Source: Irpex lacteus
Lineage: Eukaryota > Basidiomycota > Agaricomycetes > Polyporales > Irpicaceae
Assembly: GCA_001986395.2 (NCBI GenBank)
Contig: MQVO02000166.1
Coordinates: 1 to 18,457 of the forward strand
DNA length: 18,457 nt
Reading direction: 5' to 3'
Shown: piece by piece, positions 1 to 8,362 of the stretch
Layout of the letters: the number at the start of each line of letters is the position of its first letter
Numbering within the stretch: position 1 is the stretch's first letter
Notes under the pieces: model-generated
What the model saw: the letters and a program-made list of their open reading frames with translations, nothing else
Told to the model about the DNA's origin: nothing
Database searches by the model: none
Position numbers and translations under genes: made by a program

Positions 1-108
1 AGTATATATATTTAGTTTAGTATTAATAGCTAAAGCTAAACTTTCTACATCTGATTTAGAATAACTGTTTGTGTATATTCTAACTCTATTTCTACCTTTA
101 TCAAAATT
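1..108 (-). pseudogene. LAGLIDADG homing endonuclease, C-terminal fragment (copy A)
   Basis: The - strand frame entering at 108 reads NFDKGRNRVRIYTNSYSKSD and then VESLALAIN, a pattern I recognise from the C-terminal part of fungal mitochondrial LAGLIDADG endonucleases (an RI-TNS-K-DVE-L--AI block). The catalytic LAGLIDADG motifs are absent, and a stop lies shortly upstream in this frame. It is thus only a 3' scrap of an intron-encoded endonuclease. It is cut by the window edge and seen more fully in copy B. Confidence 0.6.
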
Positions 109-138
109 ATATTTATTTTATATTTATCTTTTCTTTAT

Positions 139-217
139 GATTTTAATTTAGGTATATTCTATTTGTTAGCCGTATCATCTTTAGCAACTTAATTTATAAG
201 GAATACTCTTAGCCGGA
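139..217 (+). pseudogene. nad1: nad1 fragment (copy A)
   Basis: The + strand frame from 139 reads DFNLGIFYLLAVSSLAT, followed by TAA at 190. A shifted frame at 200-217 resumes GILLAG. This matches the conserved NADH dehydrogenase subunit 1 segment (NLGI-Y-LA-SSL-TYG-LLAGW). About 8 bp appear inserted at the Tyr codon, breaking the frame. It is a core piece of the complex I membrane subunit with no flanking nad1 sequence, so it is a non-functional relic. Confidence 0.7.
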
Positions 218-343
218 TGCCGCCAGTACCAAAATAATAGTAAGTTGTGATTTATATTTTTATATGAAAGTGTAAGCTTTTTACTTCTTTTTGTTGAGGA
301 CTCCAATTTTTTAAATAATAATACATATTATTTACTCTCCTGT

Positions 344-378
344 GACTGTGTAATTTATTTAATTTTATTTTAAGTAGA
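344..378. repeat. 35-bp junction repeat, left boundary of the copy A block
   Basis: It begins GACTGTGTAATTTATTTAAT and ends TTTTAAGTAGA, and is identical to 4199-4233 and 11343-11377. A longer match (41 bp, through AGAGGGTC) exists at 3367-3407. It marks the exact point where copies A and B stop being collinear. Confidence 0.9.
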
Positions 379-823
379 GGGTCCCCCTATTAAATTTTAT
401 TTATTATCATAGCAATATATTTCTTATCTTATTACATCTTTATTAATTTAATTCATTTTATTTATTTTACACTTATAAATAGTAAACAATAATATTCCGT
501 TTATATTAGTTATAAATCAAATTAAAAATAGCAATCAATCCTATACACTAACCATTTTATGGAATTGTAGTATACCTAGCTATTTTAAAACAAATTATTA
601 TAATTTAATATAAAACAAAAATTTAATATATAAAAATGGAAAAATATATTAAAAAAGGGAGGGTGTGATTTTTAATTAAATCAGCTACAGTACATCAATC
701 TTTAAAATTAAAAAATTTTTACCCAAGGGACACTCTTATTTTACCAAAGAAAATAGTGATAAAAAGAAGAGTGACTTTATTATTTTTCTTCAATTAACTA
801 TATTTTTATTCTTTAACATTACT

Positions 824-869
824 CCCCAAAAAACTAGTTAGAATTATTTCTAATTCCTAGTTTTTTGGG
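824..869. repeat. Palindromic element (CCCCAAAAAACTAG family)
   Basis: CCCCAAAAAACTAG at the left is complemented by CTAGTTTTTTGGG at the right, with an AT-rich inner part that can also pair (TTAGAATTA / TAATTC). This is one member of a dispersed family in the window. In RNA or single-stranded DNA it would form a hairpin of about 20 bp. Confidence 0.85.
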
Positions 870-2189
870 TCATTATTATTTATTATAATAGTTAAAATAA
901 CTTTATTATCTTTATTTTTCTTTATATTCTCTTTAATCTTTAGCTTTACTCAAAAGGGGCTAGTCGTAGTTCAAATGATCTAGTTTTAGTTAGTTAAATA
1001 AAGAAGATAGTAAAGTTACCTCTTCGATCTTTAGTTTCACTCATTAGACTGATTGCTAAAGTTCAAATTATTAATAGTTTGGGAATATAAACAAAAATTA
1101 AATATATAAAATGGAAGACTAACCGTCCACCTATTTTTTTTATTATCTAATTTATTTTGTTCCCTCCCTCCCTAATTCTTTTATTTAAATATAATATAAA
1201 ATTTTACTATAATTCCTTACAAAAATAATGTAGACTTAGTTGCTCACTTAATCTTATTTACTTTATTTACTTAACCTTCCCCAAAAAACTAATTATTTCT
1301 AATTCCTAGTTTTTTGGGATTAGCTAATTCAACTAAACTATTTTTTAATAAACTAACTAATGGTACTATAATTAAGAAATGTGCAAAGTATAGAACTGTA
1401 TTTATTTGTTAAAATTCTATAAATGAAACTCTATAAATAAAATTTTTACGTTGCTCCACCTCCTAGATAAAGGCAAATTGGAGGTACTGTTTACGGACGT
1501 TATGTTTCTTTAGTTTATACTTTATTCATGGAAAACAAAATAATATTGTAACAGCCAATAGAGATTATATCCTTTTACAGAAGTGAATCGTTTATGAGTT
1601 GGAGTGAGAAATTGTCAATGGTTTTATACGGTGATTCACCTGAAGCTAAGATCTTAAGGTAAAATATAATTTACATTTATATATACCTATAGTTAATTCT
1701 CTAATAATAATTTAATATAAAGATTAATAAATGCTAGTTAAAGTTTAATAGAGTTATATTTGGAATAGTAATAAATGAGTTATTAAATAAATTAGTATAT
1801 CAGTGCAAAGTAAATAAAAAGTGAAAGAGAGAGTATAAATTCTTTAGTCTTGCACAGAAAAGAAAAAGAGTAAAGTAAAAAAAAAATCCTAGCAATAAGC
1901 TTATATAAAAATAACTATCTGTTTTTTAGTTGGAAATGGATTAGAGTTGTCATAAAGTTATAGGCATATGTAACTAAGTAGTGCAGTGGTAAGAGGAAAG
2001 TGTGTATAGATTAAATATAATAAAAAATTAAAGTAGTGATATAAATTAAAATTATTTATTTTAACAGATTAAAATTTTACTATATTTATTTTCTTTAGTA
2101 AAGATTATTTACAAGGATAGGAGGATAAATCAAGAGAGTCAGTAATTAATTATCTAAGTTATACAGTTTACTTCTATGAACCTATACCC
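870..2189. other. AT-rich intergenic region with no supported gene
   Basis: I see no recognisable gene. It contains one palindrome (1279-1318) and repeated short phrases such as AATTAAATATATAAAATGGA (1095 region) resembling 628-650. A slightly more complex patch at 1440-1660 has short open frames; a 36-codon one at 1552-1662 ends in DSPEAKILR and cannot be assigned. A 20-bp phrase, TCTTAAGGTAAAATATAATT, occurs at 1652-1671 and again at 2262-2281. Confidence 0.6.
1279..1318. repeat. Palindromic element
   Basis: CCCCAAAAAACTAA on the left pairs with CTAGTTTTTTGGG on the right around a short core (TTATTTCTAATTC). Same family as 824-869 but with a shorter middle. Confidence 0.8.
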
Positions 2190-2190
2190 T

Positions 2191-2250
2191 CCCCAAAAAA
2201 CATCCCCAAAAACTAGGTATTATAAATAATTCTAACTAGTTTTTTTGGGG
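2191..2250. repeat. Palindromic element, nested form
   Basis: An outer left arm CCCCAAAAAAC is followed by an inner hairpin (CCCCAAAAACTAGG...CTAACTAGTTTTTTTGGGG). It is essentially identical to 8190-8248 and its flank through ATTATTTCTAC, but the surrounding sequence differs. The same element therefore sits in two contexts, consistent with mobility or recombinational copying. Confidence 0.85.
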
Positions 2251-2301
2251 ATTATTTCTACTCTTAAGGTAAAATATAATTAGAGCTGCAACCCTAGAAT
2301 A

Positions 2302-2714
<413 letters not shown>

Positions 2715-2731
2715 TTATAGTTGTGAAGGTC

Positions 2732-3019
2732 TATGCTAATTATATTACCCTAACTATCTCTACAGTAGTATTAATTCTATCACTACAGATATGGTATTCC
2801 TTCTATATTTCTTTAAGTTAATATAAAGCAGTAGAGGATTATGTTACCTTATTGTCATCTACATATGGAGCCATTAATCTATACATAGTTATACTTACTA
2901 CCTTTATAACGCCTATCTATGTACTAGCTAGTTGGAATAATGTATATCATAATGTACCTGCATTTATAATTGCTATATTTGTAGTGCTAGATATTCTTCT
3001 TTTTGATATTTTATTTTAA
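2732..3019 (+). pseudogene. nad4: nad4 fragment, N-proximal part
   Basis: One + strand frame reads YANYITLTISTVVLILSL and then QIWYSFY, a TAA at 2819-2821, then continues in frame through INLYIVILTTFITPIYVLAS and AIFVVLDILLFDILF. The latter strings match NADH dehydrogenase subunit 4 around its GISL-F--LTTF--P---L-NW and VFLVLD-LLFYIFFE segments. The frame ends at TAA inside a TTTTATTTTAAGTA repeat piece (3006-3022), so homology is truncated at a junction repeat. Internal spacing is shorter than in normal nad4, and the in-frame stop confirms decay. Confidence 0.75.
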
Positions 3020-3332
3020 GTACCTCCCCTATTCTTTTTATTAATAATTACCTTCATTTGTTCGATCCACCGCATGTAGCTGTGAAGCTTCAGTCCTGTC
3101 AGAGGGTGAAGCCCGGAGAATAGAAGAAAGTAACCACTGTTGTCAGATCCCGTAGTGAAGTCATAACCAAAGTATTATAACCATCTGATGTGTGAATCTT
3201 TACACGAGTGTTAAATAGTAGCCGCAGTGCTTCAAACAGTACTAGATGTGGACGTTGCTTCAGACTAAAACAGAAATCACCGTTGGACTTAATATGGAAG
3301 GATCCTTCAGCAATAGTAAATCCTACTACCAT
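3016..3332 (-). pseudogene. LAGLIDADG homing endonuclease, C-terminal half with one frameshift
   Basis: From ATG at 3332 the product starts with the second LAGLIDADG-type motif (VVGFTIAEGSFHIKSNGDF) followed by LKQRPHLVLFEALRLLF. The frame shifts by one base near 3120. The shifted frame continues FSGLHPLTGLKLHSYMRWIE to a TAA at 3016-3018, which is the expected C-terminus of this family. This half and the N-half at 2302-2511 would make up most of one enzyme. On the - strand, however, the C-half comes first, so the gene has been split and the parts exchanged. The final codons overlap the TTTTATTTTAAGTA repeat piece. Confidence 0.8.
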
Positions 3333-3360
3333 CCAAAAAAACTAGTTAGAATTATTTTAG
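3331..3360. repeat. Half palindromic element
   Basis: CCAAAAAAACTAGTTAGAATTA is the left arm only of the palindrome family. It directly abuts the start of the LAGLIDADG C-half, so the element is truncated at a fragment junction. Confidence 0.6.
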
Positions 3361-3366
3361 GGTACA

Positions 3367-3407
3367 GACTGTGTAATTTATTTAATTTTATTTTAAGTAG
3401 AGGGTCT
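3367..3407. repeat. Junction repeat, internal copy
   Basis: This 41-bp stretch is identical to 344-384, from GACTGTGTAATTTATTTAAT through AGAGGGTC. It lies inside the copy A-specific block. Recombination between 344 and 3367 would excise about 3.0 kb. Confidence 0.88.
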
Positions 3408-3534
3408 ATTTAACAATATAATTCTAACTAATACCCTTTGTGGAATATGGATAGACTAAGTAAATAGCTATCTTATTATTTATTCTAATTCTCTTTAACC
3501 TAAAGGATAATAAATACTCTATTTATTTAACTGA

Positions 3535-3621
3535 GTGTCCTCCCTCCAATTAACTTGGGTTCCAAAGAGTTAAGATTAGTACTAGAGGGATTCCCCCTTG
3601 TGTCCTCCCTCCAATTAACTT
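3535..3621. repeat. 22-bp direct repeat pair
   Basis: GTGTCCTCCCTCCAATTAAC followed by TT occurs at 3535-3556 and again at 3600-3621, 65 bp apart. The sequence between is non-coding. Confidence 0.8.
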
Positions 3622-3647
3622 ACAAATAATAACTAAAGAATCAGAGT

Positions 3648-3695
3648 CCCAAAAACACTAGGAATTAGAATTCATTCTAATTAGTTTTTTGGGGG
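3648..3695. repeat. Palindromic element
   Basis: CCCAAAAACACTAGGAATTA on the left and TTCTAATTAGTTTTTTGGGG on the right form imperfect inverted arms around GAA/TTC. Same family as 824-869. Confidence 0.8.
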
Positions 3696-3994
3696 ATTGT
3701 TAGAATAAGAATAAATTTAATTAAACAATTAAAATAAATTAATGTTTGTTCTCTCAAAGATGAGTAAAGTTAAAGAATTTAAAGGGAGCTAGCGATTAAT
3801 AATAAATAATCTTAGAATAATATTTTTATAATTATTTAACTCTTTTCCCTACTCTATTTATTTAACTCTTCAAAAGAATAATAGTTTTATTGTAATCACT
3901 CTCCACTCCACTTTAGTGGCTAGTGGCTTAATAAATTATTTAATTATTTTGGTAGGGGTTATTAAAATTTAATTAAATTTTAATTAGGGCACCT

Positions 3995-4159
3995 ATAATA
4001 ACATTAAGACAAACTGATCTGATAGTTATAGTAGCTTAGAGTTCTTTATCTCATATGGCTGTATGTATATTAAGTATATTCTCTTATAGTATCACAGGTT
4101 TAACTGGTAGTTTAGTATTATCAGTAGCTCATGGTTTTGTATCATCAGGTCTACTTATT
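3995..4159 (+). pseudogene. nad4: nad4 fragment, middle part, with in-frame TAG
   Basis: The + strand frame reads TLRQTDLIVIVA, a TAG at 4037-4039, then SSLSHMAVCILSIFSYSITG and LTGSLVLSVAHGFVSSGLL. This is the nad4 signature (RQTDLK-L-AYSS--HM ... LSHGLVSSALF). The TAG replaces the conserved Tyr of AYSS. It lies downstream of the other nad4 piece in the correct gene order, but about 1 kb away with roughly 190 codons of normal nad4 missing. A non-functional relic. Confidence 0.82.
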
Positions 4160-4198
4160 AAAGTAGGAGAAAGGGGAATAAGATTAAAAAGAAAGAAA

Positions 4199-4262
4199 GA
4201 CTGTGTAATTTATTTAATTTTATTTTAAGTAGATTAAAAAAGTATTGATTGTCTTTATTTGC
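4199..4262. repeat. Junction repeat, right boundary of the copy A block
   Basis: 4199-4233 is identical to 344-378. The following 30 bp (4233-4262, ATTAAAAAAGTATTGATTGT onward to TTTGC) recur at 4917-4946, so two adjoining dispersed repeats meet here. Confidence 0.88.
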
Positions 4263-4537
4263 ATCAACAAAATCTCAGTCTCAGTAAAGTATTTCTAGTG
4301 CATGTGTTAGAAGTGTTGTTGGTAGTACTCAGCAGTGAACTGGTATGTATAGAAAAGTATAATAAAGATTTAGAAAGTGGAGTAATAAGTAATGAATGTA
4401 AATTTTTAGAGTACCGTAGTGAAAACAATCTATATCTCTCTAATGAGGAATTAATATTATTGGGTTTAGAATTAGTTATTCTTCTATCAAATAACAGTAA
4501 TTTAATAGAAGTTAAGGTAATAAAAAGGATAAATTAA
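4259..4537 (+). pseudogene. Unidentified 92-codon open frame, 5' part of a decayed reading frame (copy A)
   Basis: Open from TTG at 4259 to TAA at 4535-4537. The predicted product has a hydrophobic start (VFLVHVLEVLLVVLSS), a central acidic/Asn-rich part and a second Leu/Ile-rich run (ELILLGLELVILLSN). I do not recognise it. The same frame continues after the stop, through a half palindrome and a TAG, into the reading frame at 4577-4921, so it may be the 5' part of one broken gene. An identical copy lies at 11403-11681. TTG is an unusual start, and no ATG precedes it in frame. Confidence 0.35.
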
Positions 4538-4576
4538 AAAAGTACTTCCAACAAAGAGCCTAGTTTTTTTGGATAG

Positions 4577-4921
4577 ATTTATAAACCATTCTATACTTTT
4601 ATCTGTTATCTAGAAATTATACAAAGAGTTATTGAAAATGAAAAACAAGATTTTACTGTTATACATAGACATAATAATATATCTGATGCATACGTAGAAA
4701 GAATTATAAATACATTCCAACATCTTACATGAAAATGGGCGTTGTGTTCTAGTATTATATAATATATCTATAAACTCGAAGAATATAAAAATATAGCTAA
4801 AATAATACATAATACTATTCTTGATAGAGAATACCCTGCCGATTATATAGATAAAAGTACAAATATATTATATTCGGATTGATGCAAATGGTACTCGTCT
4901 TGACACTCCCCCCTAAATTAA
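4577..4921 (+). pseudogene. Unidentified decayed reading frame with TGA=Trp codons (copy A)
   Basis: Read with the fungal mitochondrial code, this + strand frame gives protein-like sequence. It includes QRVIENEKQDFTVIHRHNN, SDAYVERIINTFQHLTWKWA, a TAA at 4760-4762, and in the same frame LEEYKNIAKIIHNTILDREY and PADYIDKSTNILYSDW. Three TGA codons (4730, 4880, 4901) must be read as Trp. It is in the same frame as the ORF at 4259-4537. I cannot assign a family. Even charged/polar composition suggests former coding DNA; the TAA means it is not a full gene as shown. Confidence 0.4.
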
Positions 4922-4946
4922 AAAAGTATTGATTGTCTTTATTTGC
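4917..4946. repeat. 30-bp dispersed repeat
   Basis: ATTAAAAAAGTATTGATTGT continuing to CTTTATTTGC is identical to 4233-4262. It closes the 3' end of the decayed + strand frame, so that frame is bracketed by direct repeats about 684 bp apart. Also present in copy B at 12061-12090. Confidence 0.85.
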
Positions 4947-5893
4947 TTTTATCGGAGATTCCTCATTCTAGTAAACTTTATTACTATACAAATATATCGT
5001 ATTATTCCTTCATATCTTAAGGTTCCAATCCCCTTTAGCTTTACAAGTATTTGATGAGACTATATTTAAGATTAGAAGACTGATTATCCTCCAACCACGA
5101 CCTCTTAGATTCTAAGTGGATTGTCTTAATACTCAGATAATCCAAAAAACTGTTCAATTCTTATGCATACTGGTGACGAACTAAAGAGATTTATTGCCAT
5201 CAAAATTGAAAAGTGTGATCATTATAGTTATAAAATTACTGAGCTAACTGTAAAATCTCATAGATCCCAAAAAAACTAATTATTTCTGTCCACAATCCAA
5301 TCCACTTTGTGGGCTGGGTCCTAGTTTTTTTTAGTTTAAGTAAAAAATCTATCCTTCGACAGTACAAACTGTGGATGGAGATATAAACCTAAAAGAGAGT
5401 TAAGATGTCTAAAACTGAGATAAAAATAATCGTTGCCTCTTCTTCTTATTTTATTTCTTTTATTTTTTTTTTTTATTAAAAAAGATAAAGGGCAAAAAGA
5501 CAAAAAGAGGTAATTATTTATATTATTACTATTTAGTAAAGGTTATAGAATACATTAAGAAGTAAAAACAAGTTAACTTGGGGTAAAATTTTATAAAAAA
5601 GAAATTTAATTAAATTAAGGGTATATATTAAGCAAGTCTCCCTACTTTTATTTTAAAGAAAAAAGGGAGAGAAGAAGAGTAAAGTTTATTATATAATATT
5701 TAACACTTATGTCTGGAACAAAAATTAATTTAATTTAAATTAGAAATTAGTACCACTTTGTATCTAAAATTTTTAGATTTAAATCAGGACAATATAAAAA
5801 TAGTTAATTATATATTTTTATTATATTAGACACAAAATTATTCCTATAGACAAATTCTAACTCCCATTACACTAACTCGCATTTGGGGTTATA
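4947..5893. other. Intergenic region with coding-like scraps and a palindrome
   Basis: No gene is assignable. Between 5100 and 5280 a short + strand frame reads MHTGDELKRFIAIKIEKCDH then YSYKITELTVKSH, stopping just inside the palindrome at 5266-5332. It looks like a coding remnant cut by the element. 5340-5893 is very AT-rich with a 10-T run (5464 region) and nothing recognisable. The region is duplicated in copy B. Confidence 0.5.
5266..5332. repeat. Palindromic element with inserted inner hairpin (copy A)
   Basis: Outer arms CCCAAAAAAACTAATTATTT and CCTAGTTTTTTTT enclose a GC-richer insert, GTCCACAATCCAATCCACTT, then TGTGGGCTGGGTCC, that can itself pair (CACAA/TTGTG, GGACC-type arms). A variant of the family in which the loop has been replaced. 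Confidence 0.75.
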
Positions 5894-7557
5894 TTAAAAA
5901 TCTCATTTATCATTATCCTCATTTGATGATTTACTCTCATTAATATTACTTTCAGGAGTATCATCTTGAGTTTTATCAGCCCACACATCATCTAATATTT
6001 TAGAGATAGAATCATCTCTTTTAATAGATTCTAAATCAACTGGGCTGGCAAACTCATCATGATAATTATAAATAGATTTATTAAACTCTTTTGGAGTCTT
6101 ATCTACATTAGAATTATGATCATGATCGTAAGAACTTCCTTCACTTGACCAATAATTTTCATCATTAGGTTCATTATATCTTCTTACATCACGTTCTAAA
6201 TCTTTATCTTCCATATATGCATCATTTATTCTATAGATATTAGGCTTAAATTTTGAATCTTTATCATGCTCATTCTTATATTCATGGGGAATATTTGAAT
6301 TATCATGAGTATCAGTATCAAAAATAGTTGTAGGTGCTTGCTCTCTTAGAGCTCTCTTATTACTAATCATTTTATGGAATGCATCAAGTATTGGATGTCT
6401 ACGCTGAGGTTCTTCTTCTTCATCATCTAAACTCACTGTAGCTCTATCTGCTTTAGTTTGTTTAGATGATTTATTTGTATCCTCTTGTTTATCTTTACCT
6501 TTATCATTTTTACCTTTATCATCTTCTGTTTGATGATCATTCACCTCAGATTTATGAGATTGAGGTTGATGATCACTAACATCAGATTTAGGAGATTGAG
6601 GTTGATTGTTAGAAGATTTATTAGATGATCCTTCAGCTGGATTTACATCATTTTTGGGACCTGGACCTTTACCTTTTTCATACTCATGTTCACTCCATGC
6701 TTTCTGATCATCAGCAGGAATATTTGCAGGGTCAATAGGAGTAGATTTTATTGGGTTTTTAGCTTCATTAAATGCATTTTCCATACTAAAGTTTTTAAGT
6801 GTATCTTTAACAGAAGGTGCATGTAATGGTGAGTTGTGTCCAGTACCAGCTACAGATTGTTTTAAATAACTTGTTTTCTCAATGCTGCTGAGGGATCGAA
6901 GGGTCCGCTCGGTTTTGCAGGAGTGTGTACACCTGTACCATGTACAAATACATCGTGAGCTTCTTGAACCTCTCTTAACCTAGTCTCTCTCAACAATCTT
7001 TCACTGTTACTTTCACCAAATACAGCTAATCTTAATCTATTAAACCAGTTATCATGAGGATTATCCATTGTATATGGAAATTGTGCACGATTTACTGTAT
7101 TTGGATTAGTTTGATCATGCATAAAATTATTGAACGCATCTGATGTATTTGCTCCAGATACCCAATGGAACGGATTGAACCAATTCAATGCTGTTCTGTA
7201 GTTACCTGTCACCATTGTAAGACCATCATATAACCAATATATGGGGTTTCTGTGTGTTCTTGCATCATTTATTTGTATATCAGGTTGATCACCAGGTGCA
7301 CCTAATCCATTCTGTGGAACATTATTATTTACATTAGGAGTTCTATTCCATGGAAATAAATTTGTTATGATTGATGGATCTTTGTATACTGAAAATGCTG
7401 TGAATATTACTCCAAATGAGACAATTCCACCAACTACCCACCATACCCATGTAGGTACCCAACTATCTGTATGTGTCTTCCCTGTAAGTGACTCATATAT
7501 TGTTGTGGGTATTTTACTGAAATTGGATTCTATCTTGGGTACGGTGTATCTGTCCAT
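5894..7557 (-). pseudogene. Membrane-anchored acidic-tail ORF, frameshifted copy (copy A)
   Basis: Same gene as 13039-14703 in copy B, but one A is missing from an AAA run (AA at 6881-6882 here; AAA at 14026-14028). Two partial frames result: 6862-7557 (231 codons: N-terminus, membrane segment, Trp/Asn/Pro-rich domain) and 5903-6784 (293 codons from an internal ATG: hydrophilic tail). The second has no evidence of being an independent gene. Either this copy is a pseudogene or the indel is a sequencing error; everything else matches copy B almost exactly. The terminal TGA at 5903-5905 would be Trp in the fungal mitochondrial code, moving the stop to TAA at 5894-5896. Confidence 0.75.
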
Positions 7558-7684
7558 ACTTCCTGAGGAGAATATATTTGGATTTACAGGTCTGGTGTCG
7601 TATGAGTTTGAGCCCCATCTCCATATTTTCCAATCTGGATCTGGTGGTGGTCTTGGTACTAGCCACTCATCAAATAGTCTGTAA

Positions 7685-7930
7685 ATCCATCCAAATAATC
7701 TCTTTGTACCATAGTATAAAATATATTATATTTATTTTTTATAGTTACTTTACTAACTAAATAGTAAGTTTAGAGGTTTAGTGTATAGCTAATTTGATAA
7801 TAACAATCCACCATCTTCATCTTAATAATAAGGAAGGTGTTTCTCCTTATTTTATACCTTTTTATTTATTTAATAATAAAAAGGGGAAAAAATGATAAAT
7901 GGTATTAGTTATTGTAGTATTATTTTTATA
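7685..7930. other. Intergenic leader between the long ORF and tRNA-Asn, with a hairpin (copy A)
   Basis: AT-rich spacer. It contains a perfect 8-bp stem, AATAAGGA (7827-7834) and TCCTTATT (7844-7851), with a 9-nt loop, upstream of the long ORF on the - strand; it might be an RNA-processing or stability element. The ORF's reading frame stays open into this spacer up to a stop at 7726-7728. Copy B has the same hairpin at 14973-14997. Confidence 0.5.
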
Positions 7931-8002
7931 GGTGCCAAGAGGAATTGAACCTCTGAAAAAAGTATTAACAGTACTCCACATTAACCACTCTGACATGGCA
8001 CC
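7931..8002 (-). tRNA. trnN: tRNA-Asn (GUU), copy A
   Basis: The - strand folds as a cloverleaf. The acceptor GGTGCCA pairs fully with TGGCACC. The D arm is TCA with loop GAGTGGTTAA. The anticodon stem GAGTA/TACTT (one G-T pair) carries loop CTGTTAA, giving anticodon GTT. The T arm is AGAGG-TTCAATT-CCTCT, perfectly paired. All signatures of a functional mitochondrial tRNA are present. Identical to 15077-15148. The tRNA would decode AAC/AAU. Confidence 0.93.
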
Positions 8003-8042
8003 CTAATTTTTATAAGTTAAAATATTTTATTTTTTTTAAGTA

Positions 8043-8115
8043 TATGGTAGGCGTGACTCGAACACGCTAGGGCTCTTTCCCAAAAAGAGTAACAATCCAC
8101 TTAGTCTTCTACCAT
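8043..8115 (-). tRNA. trnP: tRNA-Pro (UGG), copy A
   Basis: The - strand cloverleaf has acceptor ATGGTAG/CTACCAT (7 bp) plus discriminator A. The anticodon stem CTCTT/AAGAG has loop TTTGGGA, so the anticodon is TGG with the G37 typical of tRNA-Pro. The T arm GCGTG-TTCGAGT-CACGC is fully paired. It lies 40 bp upstream of tRNA-Asn on the same strand, so the pair is probably cut from one transcript. A 73-nt gene, identical to 15189-15261. Confidence 0.94.
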
Positions 8116-8145
8116 TCTTGTTTTTATCCTTGCCCCCATACTCTT

Positions 8146-8170
8146 TTTCTTTTTAATTCTTAAAAAGAAA
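8146..8170. repeat. AT-rich inverted repeat upstream of tRNA-Pro (copy A)
   Basis: TTTCTTTTTAA and TTAAAAAGAAA are perfect 11-bp inverted arms around TTC. Simple composition, so function is uncertain. Duplicated at 15292-15316. Confidence 0.55.
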
Positions 8171-8187
8171 TAATATAAAAAAAGGAT

Positions 8188-8280
8188 CCCCCAAAAAACA
8201 TCCCCAAAAACTAGGTATTATAAATAATTCTAACTAGTTTTTTTGGGGATTATTTCTACCGCGACCCTAGTTTTTTGGGT
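8188..8280. repeat. Nested palindromic elements (copy A)
   Basis: An outer arm CCCCCAAAAAAC at 8188 pairs with CCTAGTTTTTTGGG at 8266-8279. Inside sits a complete element (CCCCAAAAACTAGG...CTAACTAGTTTTTTTGGGG, 8202-8248). This looks like one element inserted within another. The inner element plus left arm recur at 2191-2250. The copy B equivalent (15334-15426) differs by one A and one G in runs. Confidence 0.82.
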
Positions 8281-8362
8281 TTAAATAATAACAAAAACTT
8301 ATTCTAATAATCTCTTTTAAGAATGGAACAAAATGGAACAATCTAAGTTGAGATAAATTTGT

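Larger units (their letters stand above)
1..378. repeat. Large direct duplication, copy A, left part
   Basis: This stretch matches 10999-11377 nearly base for base in the same orientation. The differences seen are a few one-base changes in T/A runs near 258, 290 and 310. The match runs to the window's first base, so copy A probably extends further left. It stops at 378, the end of a 35-bp repeat, beyond which copy B jumps to sequence found here at 4234 onward. Confidence 0.93.

Noticed and set aside
1975..2010. tRNA-like string GTGCAGTGGTAAGAGG
   Set aside because: It resembles a D arm only; no T arm (TTCNA..) or matching acceptor stem follows within 80 bases.
3535..3621. Possible CRISPR-like spaced repeat
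   Set aside because: Only two copies, in fungal mitochondrial DNA, with no array structure or cas genes.
4610..4810. - strand 66-codon ORF (copy at 11754-11954), Phe/Ile/Tyr-rich
   Set aside because: It is antisense to the decayed + strand frame 4577-4921, whose composition is more protein-like; Tyr/Phe/Ile richness is expected from AT-rich DNA.
5903..6784. 293-codon ORF as an independent gene
   Set aside because: It starts at an internal Met that is plainly mid-protein in the intact copy B; it appears only because of the one-base loss.
7367..7760. + strand open frames of 105 and 60 codons opposite the long ORF (and the same at 14513-14906)
   Set aside because: They lie antisense to the N-terminal part and extension of the long ORF, whose - strand reading is far more protein-like. 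Treated as shadows.
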